DNA of 64,000 nt from CACORA01 sp044234625 (GTDB lineage Bacteria > Planctomycetota > Planctomycetia > Pirellulales > UBA1268), in the NCBI GenBank assembly GCA_044234625.1, contig JBIIIP010000001.1, positions 78,126 through 142,125 of the forward strand, written 5' to 3'. The position numbers and the translations under genes were made by a program. The notes beneath the pieces are model-generated. The model was not told the origin of the DNA. It ran no database searches and worked only from the letters and a program-made list of their open reading frames with translations. Positions 54,439 through 62,533 of the stretch are shown piece after piece. Position 1 is the stretch's first letter; each line of letters opens with the position of its first letter.

Positions 54439-54924
54439 GGGAAAGAGTGCTCCGTGCGGGGTAGGGCTATCCTAAAAAGTATACTTCCGTATAGTTCATC
54501 GACAAACGGCGATCGATCATCAAGGGGCCTTCCGGACGAGGCCGTCAACCAGCGGCAAAACCGGCACTTTTGGAAGAGGCAAAGAGCAGATCCATCTGCA
54601 TGCTATCGCAAGATGTTGTGGCGACAGGCCAAGTGACCACTCCATATGGCCGGGGCGTGAATGTAGCGTGAGGCTCCTGTGAGTCAAGCGTTGCTTTCCG
54701 GAGAACCCTCAAACCGGCGAAATCAGGGATATTTTTATGCTGGCAGTGCAAGCGAGACACTATCGCCCAAACAGCCCATCGGGGGGGTGGTCGAAATCGG
54801 CCCTCGCCCGTCGCGGCCGGGGCCGCGAAAATGACGCCGGTCGGCTCCGAACCCACGCCGCGCACGACCGGCCAGAGCCCGCCTTCATGACCCGCTGAAG
54901 ACCATCCTCCCCTGGAGAAAGACC
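54439..54924 (-). other. 486-nt gap between nrdJ and the broken PfpI gene
   Basis: This divergent gap must hold promoters for both sides but no gene. The nrdJ side has the TATACT element and palindrome given separately. I looked for a cobalamin riboswitch, as expected for a B12-dependent enzyme, and found no B12-box-like sequence. On the other side GGAGAAAG lies just before the ATG at 54925. Confidence 0.55.
54477..54496 (-). promoter_or_regulatory. nrdJ -10 element within a palindrome
   Basis: The minus strand reads TATACT at 54483-54478, a good -10 hexamer 40 nt before the nrdJ ATG. It lies inside a perfect 10-bp palindrome AAGTATACTT (54477-54486) with a related half TATAGTT beside it (54490-54496). 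The palindrome could be an operator, but it does not match the NrdR box I know. Confidence 0.4.
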
Positions 54925-55459
54925 ATGCCCCCGCTGCACTCGTCCAATCGCTCGCTCGACGGCATTCGCATCCTCACCCTCGTGGGCGACGAATACGAAG
55001 ACCTCGAGCTGTGGTATCCGAAACTCCGCCTCGAGGAAGCGGGGGCCCACGTCACGGTCGCTGGATCGATGCAGGGCCGCACCTATGCGGGCAAGCACGG
55101 CTATCCATGCACGAGCGACGCGGCCATCGCCGACATGGAGGCGGCCGACTTCCACGGCATCGTGGTCCCCGGCGGCTGGATGCCCGACAAACTGCGGCGC
55201 GACGAGAAGGTGCTCGACCTCGTCCGTGAGTTCGCCGCCCACGGGAAACTCGTGGCCGCGATCTGCCACGGTGGCTGGATCCCCATTTCGGCGGGTGTCT
55301 AGCCCCGGCATCAAGGACGACCTGATGAACGCCGGCGCCATCTGGGAAGACACGCAGGTCGTCGTCGACCGGCACTTCGTCTCCAGCCGCAAGCCGGCCG
55401 ATCTGCCCGCGTTCATGGCCGCGATCGTGGAAGTCCTGGCCGTGCCGTCGGTCGTGTAG
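54925..55459 (+). pseudogene. DJ-1/PfpI family protein, frameshifted
   Basis: The first frame (54925-55302, 125 residues) codes for the first two-thirds of a DJ-1/PfpI protein: LTLVGDEYEDLELWYPKLRL, GIVVPGGWMPDKLRRDEKVL and the cysteine loop AAICHGGW with C114. It ends after IPISAGV at a TAG. The next frame (stop at 55459) continues with PGIKDDLMNAGAIWEDTQVV and SRKPADLPAFMAAIVEVLAV, the expected C-terminus. About eight residues (normally LKGRKVTS-like) are missing at the join. This looks like an out-of-frame deletion of roughly 25 nt rather than a single-base error. Intact relatives are glyoxalases, deglycases or chaperones. Confidence 0.82.
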
Positions 55460-55468
55460 ACTGAGCGG

Positions 55469-55915
55469 ATGGCCCGCAAACAACCCCCGCTCGACGCCGC
55501 CAAGGCCCGCCTCCGGGAGGCGGGCCTGCGGTGCACAGCCGCCCGGATGGCGGTGCTCGACCATCTCATGCGCACGGCAGGCCCGAAGACCCACGCCGAG
55601 GTGGCCGAGGCCCTTTCCGACCGCGGCTTCGACAGGGCCACGATCTACCGCAACCTGACCGAACTCACCGAGTCGCGGCTCGTGTCGCGGGTTGAACTTG
55701 GCGACCATGTCTGGCGGTTCGAGGTCAAGCGGCCCCATACGGGAAAGAAGGCCGGCGGCAACGACGCCGAGCACCACCCGCACTTCCTCTGCACGGCCTG
55801 CGGTGAGGTGTCGTGCCTCGACGACGTGAGCATCGACATTTCCCCCAAGAAGAACAGCGTCATCCGGGCCGTCACGGAAGTGCTGCTCAAGGGGCGGTGC
55901 GAGAACTGCGGGTAG
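55469..55915 (+). CDS. Fur-family transcriptional regulator
   Basis: A 148-residue metal-sensing repressor. The N-terminal winged helix reads RLREAGLRCTAARMAVLDHL, then DRATIYRNLTELTESRLVSR. Zinc and sensor residues follow: HHPHFLCTACGEVSCLDD, and a last CENCG that ends the protein, giving two CxxC pairs. In family terms it could be a Fur, PerR or Zur; the residues do not decide among them. The gene begins 9 nt after the broken PfpI gene on the same strand. The P-type metal ATPase is far away and no clear target is adjacent. Confidence 0.88.
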   Translation: MARKQPPLDAAKARLREAGLRCTAARMAVLDHLMRTAGPKTHAEVAEALSDRGFDRATIYRNLTELTESRLVSRVELGDHVWRFEVKRPHTGKKAGGNDAEHHPHFLCTACGEVSCLDDVSIDISPKKNSVIRAVTEVLLKGRCENCG

Positions 55916-55938
55916 GCAGTTCTCGGCCCGTCAGGCGC

Positions 55939-56712
55939 ATGCACGACATCCGTTCCGCTGACGACTGGCCGGCCGGCCGCGTGCTTGTGCAGGCGGCGAC
56001 CTTCAACGAGCGGGAAAACGTCGCCGGTCTGATCGAGGCCATCCTCGCCGTCATGCCGGACGCCCAGGTCCTCATCATCGACGATGACTCGCCTGACGGC
56101 ACCGGCCGGCTCGCCCTGGAGATCGCCGCCCGAAACAAGCGGGTGCACGTGCTCGTGCGCCGCGGCCGGCGCGGGCTGGGCAGTGCGATCCTCGAGGGTT
56201 TTCGGCTGGCGCGGTGCCGGGGCTTCGACGTGGCGGTGAACATGGACGCCGACTTCAGCCATGACCCGGCCGACATCCCGCGGCTCGTCGCCACGCTCGA
56301 CCAACCGGGAGACCAGTCCGTGGATCTCGTGATCGGTTCCCGACGGGTGCCGGGCGGAAAGATCGTGGGCTGGCCCGTTCACCGGCAGGTGATCAGCCGG
56401 CTCGTGTCGTGGTTCACGCGGTGGGTGCTGCGGGTGCCGGTGCGGGATGCGACGAGCGGCTTTCGGACCATCCGCACAGCCATCCTCGACCGCTTGGACG
56501 ACGACCTGCCGGCGGGATACGCCTTCTTCGAGCACATGCTGGTGGAGGTGCAGCGGGCGGGCGGGCGGATCACCGAGATTCCGATCACGTTCACCGAGCG
56601 GAGGGCCGGCGTGAGCAAGGTCGGTGTCGCCGAGAGCCTCCGCAGCGGCTGTCAGCTCCTGCAACTGGCCCGTGCCTTGTGGCTGGGGAAGCAGGGCTCC
56701 GGAAGGCGGTGA
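55939..56712 (+). CDS. Polyprenol-phosphate mannose synthase-like glycosyltransferase (GT2)
   Basis: A 257-residue enzyme close to the catalytic half of dolichyl-phosphate mannose synthase. ATFNERENVAGLIEAIL opens the GT-A fold, LIIDDDSPDGTGRLALEIA and DVAVNMDADFSHDPADIPRL carry the metal-binding aspartates, and VIGSRRVPGGKIVGWPVHRQ and RDATSGFRTI follow. There is no C-terminal membrane domain. It should pass a sugar from GDP-mannose or similar to a polyprenyl phosphate for use by membrane glycosyltransferases, such as the TMTC-like protein encoded next door (inference). ATG 55939 follows the Fur stop by 23 nt; the frame extends upstream as a shadow. Confidence 0.88.
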   Translation: MHDIRSADDWPAGRVLVQAATFNERENVAGLIEAILAVMPDAQVLIIDDDSPDGTGRLALEIAARNKRVHVLVRRGRRGLGSAILEGFRLARCRGFDVAVNMDADFSHDPADIPRLVATLDQPGDQSVDLVIGSRRVPGGKIVGWPVHRQVISRLVSWFTRWVLRVPVRDATSGFRTIRTAILDRLDDDLPAGYAFFEHMLVEVQRAGGRITEIPITFTERRAGVSKVGVAESLRSGCQLLQLARALWLGKQGSGRR

Positions 56713-56728
56713 CCGTTCGAAAACGGCC

Positions 56729-58984
56729 TCAGGGCAGAGCCGATGGCCCGAGCGTCGGCGACTGCGGGGTCTTCAGGTCGAGCTGCGAGCCAGTGGGAGC
56801 CTGCGGCTGCGGCTGCTTGGCTGACGTGTCGGGTTTCTCGCCGAGCGCCACGGCCAGGCTCTCCCGGGCGTCCTTGAGGTTCGGCGCGATCTCGAGCGCC
56901 TTGCGAAACTGCTTGACCGCCTCCTCCTTCTTTCCCTGCTTGAAGAGCACGACGCCGTAGTTGTTGATGAACGCCGCGTTGCCCGGCTCCATCTCGACCA
57001 GGCTCTTGTATTCGTCCTCCGCCTCGGCGAATCGCCCCGCCGAGGCCAGGGCGTTGGCGAGATTCACGCGGATGGTGGGCACGTGAGGCGTCACGCGGAC
57101 CGCCTCGGCGAACTGCTCGATCGCCGCCGTCATCTCCCGCTTCGCCGCCGCCTGGTCACCGCGCTGCATGAACGCATTGGCCCGGGCCGAAAGCGTGGTG
57201 CCCAGATTGTTGTGCGTTTCGCCTAGGTCGGGCCGTAGCCGCGTGGAATTCTGGAAGTGCATGTGGGCGCCTTCCACGTCGCCGCGGGCGAATTTCTTGG
57301 CGCCCAGGCGGTTGTGTGCCTGCCAGCAGCCGCAGCCCTCGTGGCAGGGGTTCGGATGGCCCGCGATCGTGTGCGGCCAGAGCGATTCCTCGTTGGCCCA
57401 GGCATGCGCGTAGCGGAAGGAGGAATAACCGACCGCGGTGAGCAGGATGGCGCAGGTGGCCAGCGCCACGGGCTTTTCGTGCGGCTTGAGCCCCGCGAAC
57501 CAGGTGGCCGCGGCCGCGGCTGCGATCGCCAGCACGCTGAGCATCGGCACATAGAGAAAATGGTCGGCCACCCAGGTGATCCGCATGTAGGAGATCGTGA
57601 TGAAGCCCAGGATCGGCAGCAGCATGAGCACGAAAAACGCCAGCGAGAAGATGGCATGCCGCTGCCACGTCGGCTTCTCCGCCGTGCCGCGATTGATCCA
57701 CAGCCACCAGGCCGCTGCGATCATGATGGGCCAGGGCAGAAACTGCCACGCCTTGGGCGGATCGACTTCCCAGCGCGGGTAGATGGTGAGCAGGTTGAAC
57801 GGCCACACCGTGTTCCATAAATAGAACAGGATCGCCATGCCGGCCGTCGCGATCCGCGACTCGATGCCGCCGACGGGGATCGCCTCCTGGCCGATCGCCC
57901 GCGACCATTGGAAATAGCAGGTGGCGATGCCGAGGATCGCCGAGATCCAGAAGAAAGGCAGGGAATGGAGCACGTACCGCTCCAGCGTCTGCGGGCGGCC
58001 AGCGGTGTCGGCGGCTTCAGCCGCTGCCATGCGCGTTGAAATCGCGTGCGCGATCGAAGCCAGCGGCCCGAGAAGGGCGATCGCGGCGCAGACGCCAAAC
58101 AGCAGCCAGCTGCTCGTGCCGCCCCGCATCTTCACGAGCCAGACCATCGCCGGCACGATCGTCAAGGCGAGGGTGGCGCCGGCGATCGAGAGCGCGGTCA
58201 CGCCGGCGCGGTCAAGGGTGAACCCATGCTTCCACCAGCCGTAGGCGAGGATCACCAGGGGGAACGCCACGATCGACGTCTTGGCGAGCATCGCCAGCAG
58301 GAAGAAGATCACCGCCAGGGCGTAGTGCCTGCGGGCGGCGCCGGCCTCCCGATCTTCGTCGAACTTCACGAACGCCGCACACGAGAGCATGAAGAGTGGC
58401 AGCGAAAGCGTGTTCTTCACCTCCGACACCCAGCCGACCGTTTCCACGCAGACGGGATGGATGGCAAACAGCATCCCGCCCAGCCACGCTCCCGGCAGCC
58501 GCATCACGTGGAGCAGCCACCAAAAAAGCAGTGCCCCCACGATATGGCAGAGGATCGTGACCACGTGGTAGCCGGTCGGCCAGGCAAGCTTGACGACCGT
58601 GCCATCGGGCCGCGGCGCGGTGATGTGAAAAAACGGCCACTGGGCCCAGAGGGCCGTGTAGGAAAGCGGGAAGTAATCGGCCCCGTCGGGGTTGACCCAG
58701 AGTTTCTTGAGCGTTGAAAGCGAGTCTTCGGGTACACGCGGATCGAACGACACCCGGTGCTGGACCGTCAGATTCTCCGTCAGCAACTGGTCGTCATCCC
58801 AGAGCCAGTCGCCGTGATAGGTAGGGGAGTAGATCCACAAACCGGCCAGGATGATGAGGGCGAATTCGAAGATGAAATCCCGCCATGCGGCGGTCCGGTC
58901 GACGGACGCTTCGGGGCCGGAGGCGCTCTCCGTGGCCGCCGGGGCCTCCTGCGGCAGACGAAATGGTTTACGAACCCTTCCCAT
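56729..58984 (-). CDS. Multi-pass membrane protein with TPR repeats (TMTC-like)
   Basis: A ~751-residue protein. The first periplasmic loop has GDWLWDDDQLLTENLTVQHR, with a DDD where GT-C enzymes have catalytic acids. FAIHPVCVETVGWVSEVKNT follows, then about ten helices up to residue 500. The last ~200 residues hold several TPRs: AKKFARGDVEGAHMHFQNST, FAEAEDEYKSLVEMEPGNAA, EEAVKQFRKALEIAPNLKDA. A CHEGCGCW Cys-rich stretch lies between. It is longer than but related to the protein at 38307. The start at ATG 58984 was chosen because TACAAT lies 11 nt before it, which would give an almost leaderless message; the frame otherwise opens with a TTG at 59020. Confidence 0.8.
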   Translation of the reverse strand: MGRVRKPFRLPQEAPAATESASGPEASVDRTAAWRDFIFEFALIILAGLWIYSPTYHGDWLWDDDQLLTENLTVQHRVSFDPRVPEDSLSTLKKLWVNPDGADYFPLSYTALWAQWPFFHITAPRPDGTVVKLAWPTGYHVVTILCHIVGALLFWWLLHVMRLPGAWLGGMLFAIHPVCVETVGWVSEVKNTLSLPLFMLSCAAFVKFDEDREAGAARRHYALAVIFFLLAMLAKTSIVAFPLVILAYGWWKHGFTLDRAGVTALSIAGATLALTIVPAMVWLVKMRGGTSSWLLFGVCAAIALLGPLASIAHAISTRMAAAEAADTAGRPQTLERYVLHSLPFFWISAILGIATCYFQWSRAIGQEAIPVGGIESRIATAGMAILFYLWNTVWPFNLLTIYPRWEVDPPKAWQFLPWPIMIAAAWWLWINRGTAEKPTWQRHAIFSLAFFVLMLLPILGFITISYMRITWVADHFLYVPMLSVLAIAAAAAATWFAGLKPHEKPVALATCAILLTAVGYSSFRYAHAWANEESLWPHTIAGHPNPCHEGCGCWQAHNRLGAKKFARGDVEGAHMHFQNSTRLRPDLGETHNNLGTTLSARANAFMQRGDQAAAKREMTAAIEQFAEAVRVTPHVPTIRVNLANALASAGRFAEAEDEYKSLVEMEPGNAAFINNYGVVLFKQGKKEEAVKQFRKALEIAPNLKDARESLAVALGEKPDTSAKQPQPQAPTGSQLDLKTPQSPTLGPSALP

Positions 58985-58995
58985 GGTTGGCTTCG

Positions 58996-59001
58996 ATTGT
59001 A
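58996..59001 (-). promoter_or_regulatory. Possible -10 element of the TMTC-like gene
   Basis: TACAAT on the minus strand, 11 nt before the ATG at 58984 and inside the 32-nt gap after the epimerase gene. If used, the transcript would have a leader of only about five bases. The same hexamer lies before the cysteine desulfurase gene (42491-42496). Confidence 0.35.
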
Positions 59002-59016
59002 AGTGGCGTGGCGCGT

Positions 59017-59904
59017 TCAACCAAGCGCCTCAGACGCCAGATAGTCGGCGATGCCCCGAGGCAGTGGCCGTGGGTGCCAATCCAAGACGGCTCGAGTGGG
59101 GTTGCTGTCGAGCACCACGTCGCGGAGGTAGCCCGGCGGCTCGGGCACGTATCGGGGCACGCGCGCGAGGCCGAGAGCCGTGTTGAGGAGCGCCACGAGA
59201 TCGTTGAACGTGGTGGCGGAGCCCGTGCCGCAATTGAGAATCGGCGGCGCAGGGGGGGTGGCAAGCAGTGCGGCCGCCACGGCGGCCCCGGCGGCATCGT
59301 CGACATGCACGAAATCCCGCGCCTGGGTGCCCGGGAAGAAGATCGCCGGGTCGCCGGCCCGCATCTGGCGGGCGATCTGCAGCACCTGGCTGGCCATCTG
59401 GCCCTTGTGAGCCTCGCCGGGACCATACACGTTGGCCAGTCGCAGGCCGATGCACGCCACGCCGTGCCGCTCGGCCAGCGCAGCTGCCTCGCGCTCCAAG
59501 AGCAGCTTGGACGCGCCGTAGGCGCTCAGGGGCTCGGTCGGTGAGCCGCCCACCGTCATCGGGCTCGGCGCGGCTCCGTACACATGCAGCGATGACGCAT
59601 AGACGATCCGCGCGCAGCCTGCCGCGATCGCGCCCCGCATGCACTCGATCGCCGCGTCCACGTTCACCCGGCGCAGCTCGGCTTCGTCGCGGTAGGACGT
59701 GTCGTTGATGGCCGCGAAGTGCAGGAGCACGTCGATGCCGCCCAAGCGGGCCCAGTCGATGCGGTCGAACCGCGAGTCGATAACCGTGCAGTCGGTCCGA
59801 CGGATGCCCCGCCCGACGGCCACGACGCGTCGTCCTGCGGCCAGGCAGCGATCGACGACCCGGCCACCCACGAAGCCGTTCGCGCCGGTGATGACTATGT
59901 TCAC
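59017..59904 (-). CDS. NAD-dependent epimerase/dehydratase (extended SDR)
   Basis: A 295-residue nucleotide-sugar epimerase or dehydratase. The NAD-binding loop is VNIVITGANGFVGGRVVDRC at the start, the catalytic pair is YGASK (Y and K) in PLSAYGASKLLLEREAAALA, preceded by YASSLHVYG with the catalytic Ser. NVYGPGEAHKGQM and FFPGTQARDFVHVDDAA fit UDP-sugar 4-epimerases. The substrate cannot be read, but the neighbours suggest a nucleotide sugar for surface polysaccharide. It starts at GTG 59904 with GAGGG about 4 nt before it. The radical SAM gene is divergent. Confidence 0.88.
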   Translation of the reverse strand: MNIVITGANGFVGGRVVDRCLAAGRRVVAVGRGIRRTDCTVIDSRFDRIDWARLGGIDVLLHFAAINDTSYRDEAELRRVNVDAAIECMRGAIAAGCARIVYASSLHVYGAAPSPMTVGGSPTEPLSAYGASKLLLEREAAALAERHGVACIGLRLANVYGPGEAHKGQMASQVLQIARQMRAGDPAIFFPGTQARDFVHVDDAAGAAVAAALLATPPAPPILNCGTGSATTFNDLVALLNTALGLARVPRYVPEPPGYLRDVVLDSNPTRAVLDWHPRPLPRGIADYLASEALG

Positions 59905-59937
59905 GGTGCCCTCGCCGAATCGCCGCCCGCCGGGCGT

Positions 59938-59964
59938 TTGAACGCCCCCACGCACTGGTATAGT
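59938..59964 (+). promoter_or_regulatory. Possible promoter of the radical SAM gene
   Basis: TTGAAC (59938-59943) and TATAGT (59959-59964) match the sigma-70 consensus in 4 or 5 positions each. The spacing is 15 nt, shorter than the usual 17. The ATG follows 56 nt after the -10. Confidence 0.35.
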
Positions 59965-60020
59965 CTGCCTAGAGGGGCTGTCATTCAAGGCCCTCGGCGG
60001 CGCGGGTGAGGAGCGAGGGC

Positions 60021-61268
60021 ATGCAGTCCGACGAGATCGGCGTTTCCGGCGGCGTGGCCCCGCCGATCCACCAGTTCGGCGACAAGCTGCGGCACCCCCG
60101 CACGATCGCTGCCTTCCGGGCGTTCGTTGCCGGCATGCGGCATTACCGGGCGACGGGGTCGACCGAGCAGCTCGCCGACACGCCCCTGCTCTCCATCAAC
60201 CTCGATCTCACGACGGCCTGCGACCATGCCTGCGGCCATTGCGTCGACGACGAGGTGATCAACACGGGGCCCAAGTACTCCGGCGACAACGTCCTCAACA
60301 CGATCGACACGCTCGCCGACCGGGGGCTGTGTTCCGTGATCCTGATCGGCGGCGGTGAGCCCACGCTGCACCCGAAGTTCGGCGAGATCGTCCGCCACAT
60401 CAAGGCCCGCGGGCTCGAGCTGGGCCTCGTCACGCACGGCGGACACGCGCACAAGATCGTCGAGGTGGCGGAGCAATTCCAGCCGACCGATTGGGTGCGG
60501 TTTTCGATCGATGCCGCCACCAACGAGACCTATCAAGACATCCACTTCGGCCAGGCGGGCAAGAAGCCCCGGAACACGCTGGAGGAGATCCTCGCCAACG
60601 GACGGGCGGTGCGGCAGGCGAACCCGGCCATCCAACTCGGCTACTCCTACGTGGTGGTGCCGCCCGGCCAGGAGTATCACGGCCGCCGGCTCCGCGACAA
60701 CATCGACGAGATTCCCGGCGCGGCGGCGAACGCCCGCGAGCATGGCTTCACCTATCTCTCCCTCAAGCCTTGCCTCATCAAGCGCGAGGCCGAAGGGGAG
60801 ACGCTCATGTATGGCGTCCGCCCCGACGAGATCGCGGCCGTGAACGCCCGCATCCGCCGGCAGATCGCCGCGGCGCAGGAGGTCGCGGGCGACGTGAAGA
60901 TCGTGCAGAGCCAAAACCTGATCGCGATGCTTGGGGGAACCCTCGACGTGCTCCGCGAGCAGCCGTCGATCTGCTACGCGGGATTTCTGCGGCAGGTGGT
61001 GAGCCCGTTCAGCATCGTCCACTGCCCTGCCTGGCGCGGCGACATCCGCGCCCAGGTGGGCTCGAAGCTCGGGTACGCCGATCCGCCGGCGGCCGCCGCG
61101 ACGGCCGCGGCGACGGTGACAAACCTCCTCTCCTTCGACGCCACGAGGACCTGCGCCGACATCGCCTGCTTTTACAACAGCATGAACCGCTACATCGACC
61201 ATGTCGTGGCGTCGGACATGCCGGTCGAGGAAATCGAGCCCTCGGCGGCGCGGGACACGTTCCTGTAG
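60021..61268 (+). CDS. Radical SAM protein
   Basis: A 415-residue radical SAM enzyme. The [4Fe-4S] motif is CX3CX2C (CDHACGHC, about residues 69-76), GGGEPTLHPKFGEI is the SAM-binding GGE region, and RFSIDAATNETYQ follows. The C-terminal part has several more Cys (ICYAGFLRQ, HCPAW, CADIACFY) that could bind extra clusters as in SPASM or Twitch domains. The reaction is unknown. It lies 35 nt before the GT9 gene on the same strand, so a role in sugar or lipid modification is plausible. ATG 60021 was chosen over GTG 60006, with GAGGAG about 10 nt before it. Confidence 0.85.
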   Translation: MQSDEIGVSGGVAPPIHQFGDKLRHPRTIAAFRAFVAGMRHYRATGSTEQLADTPLLSINLDLTTACDHACGHCVDDEVINTGPKYSGDNVLNTIDTLADRGLCSVILIGGGEPTLHPKFGEIVRHIKARGLELGLVTHGGHAHKIVEVAEQFQPTDWVRFSIDAATNETYQDIHFGQAGKKPRNTLEEILANGRAVRQANPAIQLGYSYVVVPPGQEYHGRRLRDNIDEIPGAAANAREHGFTYLSLKPCLIKREAEGETLMYGVRPDEIAAVNARIRRQIAAAQEVAGDVKIVQSQNLIAMLGGTLDVLREQPSICYAGFLRQVVSPFSIVHCPAWRGDIRAQVGSKLGYADPPAAAATAAATVTNLLSFDATRTCADIACFYNSMNRYIDHVVASDMPVEEIEPSAARDTFL

Positions 61269-61303
61269 GCCCGTCGGCGGTTTCAAGGGTACGCTCTGGC
61301 GGC

Positions 61304-62533
61304 ATGAAGGCCTCGACCATCCGCTTCGTCGACCGCTGGCTGGGAATACCCGCCTGCGCACTCCTCACGCTGTGGCGACGGCTGTTTGATTGGCGGAAGC
61401 CGTCGGGGCCGATCCGACGGGTGCTCGTGCTCAAGTTGGTGGAGCAGGGGGCGACGGTGATCGCCTATCCCGCCTTGCGGGCGGTGGCCGAGCGGGTTGG
61501 CCGGGAGAACGTCTTCTTCATGGTGCTCGAGGAGAACCGGGCGATCCTCGACCTGCTCGACGTCGTGCCCGCGGAGAACGTGATCAGCGTGCCGCGGGGC
61601 GGGGCGCTCACCACGTTTGCCGGGCTCATCCGCGGGATCTTCAGGGCCCGCCGGGAAGGGGTCGATGCCGTGCTCGACTTCGAGTTTTTCGCCCGGTCGT
61701 CGGCGGTGATAGCGTATCTCACGGGGGCCTCCCGCCGCGCGGGGTACCACAGCTACCACGGCGACGGTCCGTGGCGGGGCGATTTGATGACGCACCGGCT
61801 GCTCTACAACCCGCATCACCACGCCCTCTACGCCTTCCTCCTCCTCGTCGAGGCGCTGTGGCGGGATCCCGACCCGCTGCCCGCGCTCGACATCGACCTC
61901 GATTCACTCGACACTTCGCTCGTGCGGTTCGCGCCCGCGCCCGAGGAAACGGCCGCCGTGCGGCGCACGCTCCGCGAGGTCACCGGGCGCGACGACCCGC
62001 GGCCGCTGGTGTTGCTCAACGCCAACGCCAGTGACTTGATTCCCTTGCGGAAGTGGGACGATGGCCGCTACGCCGAACTCGCCCGCAGGCTCCTCGCCGC
62101 CGATCCGGAGCTGTTCGTCGCCTTCACGGGCTCCCCGTCCGAGGCCGGGCCGATCGACGCCCTGGTGCGTACCGTGAACCATGCCCGCTGCTTCTCGCTC
62201 GCCGGCCGGACCACGATGCGGCAGCTGCTCGTGCTCTACACACTCGCCGACGTGCTTGTCTCCAACGACAGTGGCCCCGGCCACTTCGCCGCGCTGACTG
62301 ACATCGACATCCTCACGCTGGTGGGGCCGGAGACACCGAAGGTTTGGGGCGTGCTCGGCCCGCACGCGCACCGGCTGTCGATTGGCCTGCCCTGCAGCCC
62401 GTGCGTGAGCATCTACAACAACCGGCTCTCATCCTGCCGCAACAACATCTGCATGCAGGGCATCACCGTCGAGATGGTGCACCGGAAGGTCACCGAGCTC
62501 TTGGCTGGCCGTCGGCAACGCCCGACCGGCTGA
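61304..62533 (+). CDS. Glycosyltransferase family 9, heptosyltransferase-like
   Basis: A 409-residue GT-B enzyme. The N-terminal half holds RRVLVLKLVEQGATVIAYPA, the start of the GT9 fold, and VLDFEFFARSSAVIAYLTGA. The C-terminal half has LVLLNANASDLIPLRKW and VSNDSGPGHFAALTDIDILT, the nucleotide-binding signature of heptosyltransferases. It probably adds ADP-heptose to lipid A core or to another glycan. hldE, needed to make ADP-heptose, lies convergent with it and overlaps its 3' end by 44 nt. A C-terminal Cys cluster (CSPCVSIYNNRLSSCRNNIC) may be structural. ATG 61304 was chosen as the first plausible start after the radical SAM stop. Confidence 0.9.
   Translation: MKASTIRFVDRWLGIPACALLTLWRRLFDWRKPSGPIRRVLVLKLVEQGATVIAYPALRAVAERVGRENVFFMVLEENRAILDLLDVVPAENVISVPRGGALTTFAGLIRGIFRARREGVDAVLDFEFFARSSAVIAYLTGASRRAGYHSYHGDGPWRGDLMTHRLLYNPHHHALYAFLLLVEALWRDPDPLPALDIDLDSLDTSLVRFAPAPEETAAVRRTLREVTGRDDPRPLVLLNANASDLIPLRKWDDGRYAELARRLLAADPELFVAFTGSPSEAGPIDALVRTVNHARCFSLAGRTTMRQLLVLYTLADVLVSNDSGPGHFAALTDIDILTLVGPETPKVWGVLGPHAHRLSIGLPCSPCVSIYNNRLSSCRNNICMQGITVEMVHRKVTELLAGRRQRPTG

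Noticed and set aside
54439..54924. Cobalamin riboswitch upstream of nrdJ
   Set aside because: I searched for a B12-box-like conserved segment and found none on the minus strand; a covariance-model search would be decisive.
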